From Edaphochlamys debaryana (taxonomy: Eukaryota; Chlorophyta; Chlorophyceae; Chlamydomonadales), in contig JAEHOE010000169.1 of the NCBI GenBank assembly GCA_016858145.1, forward strand, positions 1 through 64,000: a DNA stretch of 64,000 nucleotides, written 5' to 3'. This document shows positions 36,545 through 47,518 of the stretch, one piece after another; within the stretch, counting starts at the first letter, position 1, and each line of letters begins with the position of its first letter. The position numbers and the translations under genes are program-made. The notes under the pieces are model-generated. The model did no database searches. It was given only the letters and a program-made list of their open reading frames with translations, and had not been told where the DNA came from.

Positions 36545-38739
36545 ATGGCCTACCAGACCCTTGCTCCGCACGATGCCATCGAGCGGGCTGGCTTGGTCCA
36601 GTCGGTGCCGGATTCCGTGCCCGAGCCCTACGCCGGGCTGGCCAAGCCGGGGATGTATTCAACGGGGCTCTTCGATTGCTTCGCGCTCCCCGGCGGAACG
36701 TCTCTTTGCTGTAAGATGTGGAGCACGGGGGTCCATGCTCGGGCCGTTGATGCGAGACTTCCGACCTCTGTATTATGTGTTTCGTATGCCCGCAGGCTTG
36801 ACAATGTGGTGCCCGTGCGTCCAGTATGGCATGAACGCGGAGCGGCTTGCGCCCGTGTCTTCCTTCCAAGCCGCCCTCGCCAAGGAGCCGGCAAGTGTCG
36901 CCCGCGGGCCTCCCAAACGCCGGGCGGGGTGGCCTAGAGCTTTATGTGGGGGCTCTACCTCCTGGCACGGCGACGGTAGATCACCGAAGATAGCAAGTGA
37001 AAGGAGTGAAGGGTATGGCCTTGCGGAGGTCCGCAGCCCTCTGACCCCCGCCCCCATCGTCCCCGCAGGACGGTGTCTTCTGTGGCGGCAACAGGACCGG
37101 CGCCTGCCTGACCCACTTCCTACTCAACGGGTGCGCAGACTGACTGCACTGCAAGCCGGCATCTGTCCCGGCTGTAACTCGACTTGTCGACTGCTCAGCT
37201 GCCATCCCGCACATCCCGGAGCCCCTGTAACGATTCCCTTCCCCCCACACGATACCCCCCACCACACACACTCCCCGCGCAACAGCTGCGGTGTCGGCTT
37301 CGGGACGGCTGCTCACCACGGCACCGGTGCCACCTGCGTCTTCCCGTTCGTCGTCCCTCTTCACCTGCAGCTGCGCATGTACCTGCGCAGCAAGTACGGC
37401 CTGCAGGTACGGCCCTGTTCGGCGTACGGCACACACAGCACTGGCGAGGGCATCCGGCCTGCCAACCGCCTCTCCCGTGCTCTCTTCTCAGCCTCTCCGC
37501 TCCCCACCCAACTCCCCAGGCGGGTGACTTCTCCCAGACGCTGCTGACGGATATCCTGGCGCTGTGGTGCTGCGCGGGCTGCGCAATCTGCCAGGTGGGG
37601 GGCCAAGAGACAATACTGGGATGACGGAGGGGCCCGGGAGCTAGACGCCTGTCCCGCATCAAGCGGAGAGGCCTTGAAGCCATCGGCGTCAAATTGGGAC
37701 AGTGTGTTAGAGAGGTCAAACGGCAAAGGAAAGGGATCAGGAGAGGCTCCCGATCCGCCTGCTCCCGGGCAATGAGGGGGGCGGCAGCAGGCCTCGCTAG
37801 TGCGGGTCCCTCTCTTAACAGTGCGGTACGCCCCCTCCAAGCGGCCCATTAACCGTATACTCATGTTCCTCACCTCTCCTCTCCCCTCTCTTGGACAGGA
37901 CGCCCGCGAGATCACCATTCGCCAGGCGGTGGAGCGGTCGCGTGAGCGGGGCGGGGGCGGGGCTTCTCGGGGGGGGCGTACGGGTGCGCGGGAAGGGACA
38001 CCAGCACCCCCTGATTCGAGGGACGGGCGGTGCCTTGTCCATTGAGTGTCAAGTGTGGCCTCGACATGAGTTGTCATGGGTCCTGGTGCCCCCCCTTGCC
38101 CGCCATGCGCAGAGATGGTCCGCAGCGACGGCAGCGCCCCACCAATGCAGCAGGTGTGCGGGTCGGGGCGGGTCGGGGCGGGTCGGGGCAGAGGCTGGGG
38201 GGACTTCAGGGGCCAAGGGCGAGAGCGTCAATCCCGCACCGGCCCATTGACCCTCATGCAGCCCTTGCCGCCCCGCTCCCCTCCATTCCTTGTCCGGCCC
38301 GTGTATGTGTTCCGCCCATTCATCCCTCGACCGCCGCCCGCCCGCCTCCCTCCCGCCGCAGACCATGGTGGGGGACCCCCGCATGTACGCGCCCGCCCCC
38401 GCCATGGCGCCCGGCCCGGCCGTCTACGGAGAGCCGGTCATGGGGGTGCCGGGTGAGCGGGGAGTGGGGGGGGGGGAGGCGCTGCAGGTCTTGAGGTTGA
38501 AAGGGGATGGAGTGGCGTGGGAACAGCCTGGAGTGGGAGCGAGGCGAGGTACCGGCTTGTCACGATCCTCAGGCTGCAAGGGCAGCTGTCAGTGCGATAG
38601 ATAGGGTTTGGCAAGGCCAGGGCCGTGGGCAAGCGCATACCTCGTGCTAGACGCTTTTCCCTCCCCTCCCCGCCCGTCCTCCACAGTGTCTGCGCCGGGC
38701 TCCTCGGTTCCGCACATGCCCCCGGGCAAGGCCGACTGA
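36545..38739 (+). CDS. PLAC8-family Cys-rich membrane protein, copy 2
   Basis: Nine exons: 36545-36710, 36796-36890, 37069-37130, 37286-37406, 37520-37594, 37899-37941, 38113-38153, 38362-38452 and 38687-38739; 248 residues. Core motifs: MYSTGLFDCFALPGG, LTMWCPCVQYG, FCGGNRTGACLTHFLLNG, a hydrophobic stretch ending LHLQLRMYLRSKYGLQ, and LALWCCAGCAICQDAREITI. The last 60 residues are Met/Pro-rich (MVGDPRMYAPAPAMAPGP, VPHMPPGKAD). The intron after residue Pro87 starts GCAAGT: a GC-AG intron, because phase with the next exon (DGVFCGGN) is only kept with this donor. TGTAA at 39826-39830 is a distant candidate poly(A) signal. Start ATG at 36545 has an AAAATGGC context. Confidence 0.87.
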
Positions 38740-40335
38740 GGGCCGGGCCCAGGATTCCCAGGATGACACGACGTGCTGCTTTTGTGCGGGACCGAGTCAG
38801 CACCGAGTCAGCACGGCAGGGCAGCCTCAGACGGCGGGGCGGCCCGCCTCCGGGGCCAGCCGGGAAGTGCACGCGGCAGCGGACGTGGCAGGATGCGCAA
38901 GGTGAGCCTTTCGTGTTCGGCGTAGGCTGGCATGCATCGTTGTCATCCCGTGAAAGCACGGCGTGGGAACTGACAAACATGGAACATGTACATAGCTAGT
39001 TGGCCATAAGGGGCAGTGCACGGTGATGTGGGATTGGCGGGATAGTGCAAGGACGACGGTTGACGGGGCTCTCGGAAGGTGATGGCCGCAGTGGCGTGCT
39101 GGCGCGGGAAGGGAAGGGGGGTGCGGGACGGGGGCATTCCCTGGGGGCCTTGCAAGGGAGGCATGCGCATAGAGCATGGCAGGGGATTGCCGCACTGGGG
39201 CTGTTTCAGAGCGTTTTGCTGTGATGAGTTGGGCGTGGTAGGACGGCCGAGCGGGAAGCTGATTAGGGCGACCACCGGCATTGTGAAATCGAGACAGGAA
39301 TGCATCTTCAGTGTTATCACTTGTCGATTGATTGCTGACACTGCTAGGTGCAGGCGGGCCATGCGGCTGGTTCCGTTGGTTGGGGGTTCCTCGTGGACTC
39401 TTGCCGTAGGGGTTCCTGAGGCGTCGGCGGGGCCCGAAGGACGGCACCGTCAGGACGGGGCGGGGCCACCACCAAGGCAGGGGCAGCGAGGCGCATGCAG
39501 GCCACGCACGGTCCCCCTCCCACGGTCCATTTCTGTAGCGTCTGGGAGCGTGGAAAAGTGGAATGGGGCTGTAGGCAGATGCTGTGGTCAGACGTCACGC
39601 GAGGGCAAGGAAAGACCGTGGGGAACCCCGTCGGGGAACCCCCTGCGGTCCCCGTCCCAATCGATCCTGTCCCTGCTCCCCTGAAGCTAGCAAGCTACCC
39701 TCTGCACGGGCTCGTCCCCTATGGCAGATTGGCAGTGGCCCTGCCCTGCCCTGGTGCACAGCGCCCTTCCAGTCTCTCGCGGCACCGTGCCTGACGGCAT
39801 CAGCCTGCGGCAATACGTCTGGTCGTGTAACCCTGCCAAGACCTTGCCGCGACAACTACCCTCTATATACTTGACACTTTATATTCACCGCAGCTTGCCT
39901 ACCTGCTGCTCTAGGGTGGCCCACGAAATGCTGCATGCTGGTACTCCTCGCCGGCCAGGCAGAGGCCTAGCCTAGGCCTGTTATATCCGCTATCTTACGC
40001 ATTCAAAGCGGCAGCAGGCAAGTTCACAGGCAATACGGGACGAAAGAGGCCGGCCAGGTGCCAGGCGCTGGCCCGCGCGGCTTTGCAACGCCACTGGGCC
40101 ACCATAGAAATTGCTTGGAAAGACTCGGTGCTAGGCGTTTAGGCAGCGCCGGCCGGGAGGGCTGCATGATGTGCGCGAGTTGCCGCAAGGCCTCGTTTCG
40201 CTGTATGTTTCTGTCACCAGGCGGTCGCACAGCTTAATGGGATACAGCGGGTCAATGGTTGGCGCGTTCGTGCCTCAGCCCCGTCACCCAATCCACATCC
40301 CCCGCTTCCCCGTCTTCTCCATCCTCCTTCCAGCC
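38740..40335. other. Intergenic upstream of kinase 1
   Basis: About 1.6 kb without recognised genes. Contains TGTAA at 39826-39830 and a TATATAC at 39864-39870, 466 bp before the kinase 1 ATG. Confidence 0.4.
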
Positions 40336-43300
40336 ATGCGGGCCTGGGCGCTCGGCCTCGCTCTCGTAGCCCTGCTAGCTGCTCCCAGGCTGATTGCTGC
40401 ATCTAGCAGTCTCAGGACCGTGGAGATCAGGACAGGCCGCGACCTGCACCTGGCCTTGGCTGATCCCGACGTCGGGGACCTCGTGTTGGTCTCGCCGGTG
40501 GTGACCATCTCGCCATCAGATGCGGAGGGTGAGCGTGAGGGGCTAAAATGAACTTGAGGCTGCTGGCATTTACATTGAAGTCTGCGAGGTGCCATACCCT
40601 CCAGGCTGGTTCGGGCGCGAGGGGTGGGGCGGAGCGGGCCCGTGAGCGTGTCCCTCACGCGCGTGTCATTCCCCCCCCCACACACACCCGGTGCAGGGCT
40701 CCAACTACCCATCGACGTGGCTCGAAACGTCACCATCCGGGGGCCCTCGCCAACGGAGCTCTGGCCGACGCTCGACCTCGCATTCCAGCGTTGGAAGGCA
40801 AGGCGGCCTTGAAGCAGGGGTCACGCACAGCCATGGTTCCAATCCGGCCTCCACTCCCATGCGTCGGGCCGGGGCTCGGGCCTGGGTTCGGGCGGTGCGT
40901 GTGAAGGCGGTCTTGGCGGCCACCGCCACAGCTGGTCGATGCGGGGTGGCCGATGCCACCGTCTCCGCTGTGCACCCTGACCCTTCAACACCCGTCTGCC
41001 GCAGCTCGCGGCTGCGGCTGCCACCACGGATGAGTCATGCTGCCGCGAAGAGACAAGAGAGCAGGAACAACGCCCTTCATCATTGTCGCCCTGTCCGCCC
41101 TGCCCCTGCGTCACCGCAGATACGTCTGAGGAGTGGCGCGAGCCTCACTGTAGAACACGCGGTCGTCACTCGGTTCCGCCTCGATAACGCAGGTGTGGCT
41201 GACCGGACACTGCGGGCGCCGGCAGGCTGTGCTGGCACGGTGTGATGGGCACTCCCGGCAGGCTGGGGCGGCTGGGTGCAGGGGCGGCATATGGTGCCTT
41301 TCCTTGTCTGAGAACGCGCTCAAATTCGGCCGCCCGCTGCTGGATTCGCTCCGACCGGCAGGGGCGAACCGTGTTCCGGGCGTGGACATCTTTGCGCCGC
41401 CCCTCGAGGGCGAGAGGGGGCTCATCATCTTCTCCCAAGCTGCCACTGTCTTTCGTAAGCGCTGAGCTGCGTGCAATGAGAGGAGCAGGGGCTGGGGACC
41501 GATCCTATGAATAGCCCCGAGGGCTTGAGGGTTTGAGCGCTTGTGCCATGCGTGGACCTGCTTAACCCTCGCGCGGTATGCTCATTCATTATAGGTGTCC
41601 TGCTGACTGCGTGCAGCGTTGACACACTCTGGTCTTCGGAGCATGTTCCCGGGAAGCTGCGGACGCGGCACGCGCGCAGCTCTTTGCCGTGAGACGCTAA
41701 TACGTTCCAACCCCGACCCGATCCACCCCGCAGCGGTTTGCTACCCCGTTGCCATCGCGCAAGCCAACGTCAAAGCCATTGAGCGTCCTGCCGGGTTTCC
41801 CGGGGAGCAGACGCGTCAGTTCTCTCTCCCCCAGGATGGCTGCACCAATTCCTCGTCAGCACCGCCCATGCAGGTGGGGGGGGCTGCGGGGGCAGAGGGA
41901 CGGCCGCACCTGCCGTACCGATTCTACAGGGGCCTGGTATGGGTCACGGGCGGAAAGCTATCTGTTGCTGTGACGCTATGGGGCTGTGAGTCACCAGAGC
42001 AGGTCCCCAGGATTGGTGCAGCTGCCGCGCGCGCCCTGAGCTGGACGCTGACGCAGTCGCTTCCGTGCGTGTGCGATGCCCCGGTCCTCATGCAGCGGTG
42101 CTGGCCCCTGAAGAACGCGGAGGTGGATGTGGTGTTCCAGGTGGGTGGGGCGGGGCGGGGCGGGGCGGGGAGGAAGGTTGCGGTGTATGGCCTGCGCCCC
42201 GCGGTCCTGACACGCATGGGTACACTGCGACGAGAGGGGGGCGGGCGAACAGACGTTCCTCGTGCAGCGGTTGACGCAGTAGGGGTGCTCAAGAGCTCGG
42301 CGGATGCACACCCTGGGCGTGCTGGACGCCGCCCACCTCCCGAATGCTGTTTGAAGATGTCGTTTTGGGTGCCCGTGTTTTGTTCCAGGGAGCTGACATT
42401 GACCCGCCCACGCAAAAGGCTCTGCCGTCCAACAACATCTATGTCTCTACCCGCACATTCGTGCTGTGCGCAATCGTGAGCAGCGGGTAGCCGCAACCGG
42501 GATAACAGCACATCGGCAGATCCGCTCCCGAACTTGCGTGAGGGGAGATCAGGCTAGAAGACCGCATCGGTGTCTTTGCGTGTGCGATGACCAACAGCTC
42601 TTCACTGTTGCTCCCTGAATACCCGATACAAAAACAGGTCTTGGACATGGCTTGTGTGGTACGGCTAGGCCCAGTCGGGTAGGCTCGTCAGTCAATTGTC
42701 TCACTGGGACTACGGTTGGCCGCTGGGGGTCAGCGAATGCCGCGAAGTGCCGCGCTGGGACTACCGCTGTGGTTAAGCGAAGCCTGGAACCGACTTGCGA
42801 AACGCCTTTGCTCATTGCCCCTGTGCTGGCCTTTCCCGGTCTGACAACATCCCCTGCGCATGTCACCTCTTTGCAGCTGCTGGGTCTACACAGTGGGGCT
42901 CGCCTCTCCGCCCCTGTCGGCGCCGACCCCTGCCGTTGCAGAGCTGCAGACAGCCGGCGGCGGGGGCGACGGAGGTAGCGGCGGCGGCAACAGCACTCTC
43001 ATTGCGGCGCTCTGCGGCTCCTTGCTGGGTAGGTTCCGCAGATGAGAATGAAGCGATAGGGGTTGTCGGGGTCACCCGCCTGCTGTTTCGTCGCACGCCC
43101 ACACAATACGCATGCCACCCCCCACCCCCTCGTCCTACACACAGGGGTAGCGGCTCTGGCGCTGATCGTCGCCGGCGTGCTGTGGGCCCGGGCCGCGCGG
43201 CGCCGGCGGCTGCAGCGCCAGAGCGAGCCACAGGACGTAACCACCAAGGGCGTTGACTTCTGCGAGGGTGGAGCCGGGTAAGCACAATTAATGGTCTGCT

Positions 43301-46300
43301 CGCAAGCCAGGGATCTCGCTGCATGATTCGCCTTCCCTGCATAGTCGAATGTGCCAAACATGCTTGCGAGGTCATGTTTGAATACCATCTCACCAACCCG
43401 TTCATTCCCGCGGCGGCTCTTTCCCTTAACCACAGCGCGTGAACCCTCACCAACCCGTTCGTTCCCTCTGTTGCTCTCACCCTTGAAACCCACAGCGCGG
43501 GCCCCGATGCCCAATCGTCCAAATCCGCCAGCCGACCGCCCCCGGGCCCCGCCTTCCAGCGCCCGTCGGACGCCAGCGGGCACCGCCCGGGTTCAGGCCC
43601 CGTGTCCCTCCCCACGTGCGCCTCCCAACACGACGGCTCCGGACCGGGCTCCGCCGCACCCTCTGGCAGCATCGCCGCCGACCCCGTCACGCCCTTCACG
43701 CCCAAGCGCCCCGACCTGCGCCTGGGCATCAGGATGTTCAGGCAGCAGCAGGGCTACAACACGGTCCCTCGATGCAGCGACGCCAGCCTCACGGAGAGCA
43801 CCGTCTCCACCAGCCTCTCCACCAGCGGCCTGCGGGCGGGGGCGGGGGCGGGCCTGGCCTCGCACAACACGGTTGAGCTTCTGCCGGTCACGCGGGGCCG
43901 CGGCGGCTTTGGGCAGGTGCGCGCCAGGGGCGGGGGAAGCGAGGAGCTAGGGGCACCGGGGGCTCGGCTACTGAATGGCAGAGTAGTCACGACGGAACTG
44001 GTAGCGCGCCTTGCCTCGATGTGCACTTGTTCCCTGCCATCCCTTTCGCTCCTGCTCTCGCCCGGCCCAGGTGTTTGAGGGCACGTTCCAGGGCCAGCGT
44101 GTGGCGGTCAAGGTGGTGTCGGAGGCGTGGGCGGGCGGGGCCGAGCAGCCGTGCGCCACGCAGCTCAAGTGCTTCGGGCAGGAGGTGCAGGTCCTGGGGC
44201 GCTGCGACCACCCCTGCATCGTGCGCCTGCTGGCGGCGTCGCTGCAGCCGCCGCTGTGCCTGGTGAGTACCGGGGTTGGGGCAGGGATGGGGGAGCACGA
44301 GTCTTGTCCCTGGTCGCTTAGGAACGAGTTTGGCGTGAGTAGCGCGCATGCCCTGCGCCTGCTGACCCTCAACCGGCCGTCAGGTGATGGAGCTGTGTGA
44401 GACGTCCCTGGATCGCGTTCTGCATTCGAGGAGAGGCACCGTGCTGCCAATGTGCAAGGTGGGCGCGGTGTTGTCAGAGGGCCTGTGCTATGTATACCGT
44501 ACATCAATCACCGTCCCCCCTGCCCCGACCCATGGTCAAACACGCGTGTCCTTTCGACGCCAGGTTCTCCACATTGCCATCGAGATTGCCAAGGTGGGTC
44601 TGTCCGCTGGGCCGTCAAGTAAGGTTCCCGGTGGCCGCACAGGTCCTTCTGGGCGCTCCTGAGCCCCTTGCCGGATGCAGCCCCGTTCTCAGCGCCCCGC
44701 TCTCCTCCTCCCACGCCCCAGGGCCTCGAGTACCTGCACCCCACCATCGTGCACAGGTGGGGTCGGGAACGCGCGTTTGCCGTGCGTGGGTGGCCTGGGA
44801 AAGCATGCAGGACGGTAAACCCACAAACCCGATGCACAGGGACCTCAAGCCGGCCAACGTGCTGCTGAACAACGCCGACAGTGACACGCCCGTCGTCAAA
44901 CTGACGGTGGGTGGTCCCACGTGCACGTGTCAACCCTCAAGATTGCCACCTTGCGCCCGACATCAAATTATGATGAATCTGGTCATTTCGATGCCCGCAG
45001 GACTTCGGGCTATCGAGGCTCAACCACACAGTCATCATCACGCGCGCCCCGGGGGCAGGCACGCCAGCCTACCTCGCCCCGGAGTGCTATGAAGCTTCAA
45101 ATGTTGAGGCGGGTGTCATCACACACCACGCGGTGAGCTTGCCCGTTGTGGCGACCTGCTCGCTGAGCTTCTGCGAGCCAACGCCTTGCGTCTTGCTTGA
45201 GGGACTCGTGGGTTCTGTCGTTCGATCCGGAACAGACCGGTTACATGCCACATGCCCCTGCCTCCATGCCCTGTCCCCCGCCGCCCGCAGGACATGTATT
45301 CGTACGGCATCCTGCTGTGGGAGATGCTGGCGGGGCGGCGGCCGTGGGAGGGCCGTGACCACCTGGAGGTGGCACGGGACGTCATGGGCAAGCGGGCGAG
45401 GCCGCCGCTTGACGTCATGGGCCCCGTGCGCTGCCCTCCAAAGCTCCGAGAGCTCATGACTGCATGCTGGGAGCACGACCCCCTGCGCCGCCCCGCAGCT
45501 GCAGAGGTCGTCAAGCAGCTCGAGATGCTAAGAGACGAACACGTGAGTCGGAGCCCGCAAAAGCTCGGGCAGCTGGAGCTGCACCCATCATGGTGTGATG
45601 CCCACTATGCGCGTCCAACCCTTGGCGGCACAGAGCGCTGCAGATAATCTCTCAGTGCCCTTCTCACCCCGCCTCACCACGCTCTACTGCACCTCACCTC
45701 CTGCGCTTTCGTGGTCCGTGCCTCCTCACAGGACCTAGACAACGCAAACGCCCTGCCGTCGGTCCACTCCGCACCGCTGGGCGCCGTGCCCATCAAGCCG
45801 AGCGCGGCGGCCCGGTTCCTGGGAGGCCCGGGCTTGGACGACGCGGGCCCAGCCCAGGCCCAGGCGGGCCCCGCGCGCGGCTTCCCCGACCCGCTGAGCG
45901 TGTCGAAGTTGCCAGGGCCCTCGGGCAGGCGCTGGCTGCCCACCCTCCTGTCCGTCGCTTCCCTTCTCCGGGGCCAGGCCTCCGGCTCCGGGCCCGACGC
46001 AGGCCCAGACGGGCCCGCCGCGGGCCCGTCGTACGAGCAGCATACCAGCATGTGGTCGTCGTACGGGCGGCCGCACAGGCCGCGGGGGTCGGCACCCGGC
46101 GCCGGTGGCAGCTTGGAGCGGTGGGTCGGCGCAACCACGGACTGGAACGTCCGAGAGCTAGCGGACGCCGCGGCGGAGCGGGCGGGCGCGGAGCAGCATG
46201 GCGATTCGGGGAGGGCGCCGGCCCCGGGCAAGTCCGTGGAGCAGGTGGTGATACGGTTCGCTGTCCAGCTGCTGGGAGGCGGCGGAGGCGGAGGCACGGG

Positions 46301-46478
46301 CGGGGGCGCCGGCGGGGCGGGCAGCGGCCTGGGAGCCGGAGCGGCAGCTGGAGGCGAGGGAGGCACTGCAGGCGGGGCTTCAGCGGGAGCGGGTGGAGCT
46401 GGCGTGAGCTCGGCGGAGGCTGCAGCCGGGCTTGGCGGCCCGATGGATACGACAGCTGGCGAGCTCGCACAGCGCTAA
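40336..46478 (+). CDS. Receptor-like protein kinase 1 (TKL-type, single-pass)
   Basis: Nineteen exons: 40336-40528, 40697-40797, 41120-41192, 41362-41454, 41734-41873, 42096-42140, 42389-42475, 42638-42678, 42877-43028, 43145-43277, 43496-43916, 44071-44262, 44384-44458, 44564-44593, 44722-44756, 44840-44906, 45001-45132, 45291-45542 and 45732-46478; 1002 residues. Signal peptide 1-22; ectodomain 23-298 with ARNVTIRG, SGASLTVEHAVVTRF and PQDGCT; membrane span about 299-322 (LIAALCGSLLG joined to VAALALIVAGVLW) followed by an Arg-rich stop-transfer run; juxtamembrane 323-480 with PVTPFTPKRPDLRLG. Kinase about 481-754 has GRGGFGQVFEG, VAVK (Lys507), HRDLKPANVLLN (Asp605), DFG (627) and YLAPE: all catalytic residues intact. 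Tail 755-1002 is low complexity with IRFAVQLLG. Intron 2 has a GC donor. TGTAA at 46761. Confidence 0.87.
41874..42095 (+). other. Kinase 1-specific intron, 222 bp, stop-free in frame
   Basis: Kinase 2 reads straight through this site (ATGCAGCGATGC). In kinase 1 a 222-bp segment starting GTGGGG and ending CATGCAG interrupts it, and CATGCAG occurs at both ends. Its length is divisible by three and it holds no in-frame stop, so retention would insert 74 residues. Confidence 0.65.
45039..45404 (+). repeat. Gene-conversion block, kinase 1 copy
   Basis: This 366-bp segment appears identical to 53225-53590, including the entire 158-bp intron (45133-45290). Flanks on both sides diverge at once, even within exons. 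Confidence 0.85.
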
Positions 46479-46760
46479 GGGCCGGATACTTCAATAAGAC
46501 GCGCGCGTTTTCCTCGGTTGGGGTTTGCTTCTGTGCACGCAGACTCCCTGGCTATGCCTAGCTACCTTGGATCAATTTACCGATATGCGCCGCATCCCAA
46601 CGGGTGGAAATGGTTCTAACGAACCGCACCCAGCGGCGGCGGCACCCTGTTGTGGCTGCTTTAGGAACGTTGCGATGAAACGCCCCGGCGCCCGGGCTTG
46701 AACTGCGCAATGCTTTGGGGGTTGGGACCTGCTTGGGACACCTTGATATCCAATTGAAGT

Positions 46761-46765
46761 TGTAA
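46761..46765 (+). terminator. TGTAA poly(A) signal of kinase 1
   Basis: TGTAA 283 nt past the kinase 1 stop codon. Confidence 0.5.
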
Positions 46766-47493
46766 TGCGGTGGTGCCCGGACCTACCGACGTAGCCTTTG
46801 TTGGTTTGGCATGGCGGCCACGATCGTCTGTGTGATTGCCTTGCGTGAATGTTGGGAGTCTCAACGGGTTGTTGTCAGGGCAGGGTGAACGGTCAAGGAG
46901 TGGGCGGCTGAACAACTAAACTTATGATACCGTACGAGGGCATAGTGATACATCTTCACACGTAGGCCGCCGAACACGAGCGTGCGCCAGGTTGGACGTT
47001 GTTGCAAGCTGCTGAACCCAGCCTGTGAGCTGCTCAAGATAAAGAGAGATGAAATGCCGTCGACGCCGCTTGTCGAATTCCTGGGTGGATGGCGCCAATA
47101 GTTCCTCGTTCCAGGTTACGATCCCTACAACCGAGCGTTGTCTGGTGTCCAGGCCTTGTGAAGGCTCTTGAAGGTTGTGCTGGTCTCTCTCTCGGGGACC
47201 GGGTTGGTTCCAAGGCTTGGCCTTTGGGGGTCCGTGGCGGGGTCAGGTTGGGTGCCCCTGGACTGTTGGCTCCTACAGGCGTGTCTTGGCAACGACACAG
47301 CTGTTTCGTACTCTTGCGAGGGGTGCCAGCGTGCAGTGGCCCCTGCCAGTTAGTGCATGCCAACCTCCAATCACAAGTGTGAGAGGGGCACATGCGGCCG
47401 CACCAGGGCGCAGGGGTGAGGTCGGCCCGCTGCAGGCACTCAGTTACGGAGGCTTGGTACCACATGTTTGGGAGCCACGTGTCTTGGTGACAC

Positions 47494-47518
47494 GGGCTCA
47501 GTTTTTTGGGCTGAGCCC
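47494..47518. repeat. Perfect 8-bp-stem inverted repeat
   Basis: GGGCTCAG and CTGAGCCC flank a 9-nt T-rich loop; a further GGGCTCAG stands at 47633-47640. May be a hairpin or remnant of a small inverted-repeat element. Confidence 0.5.
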
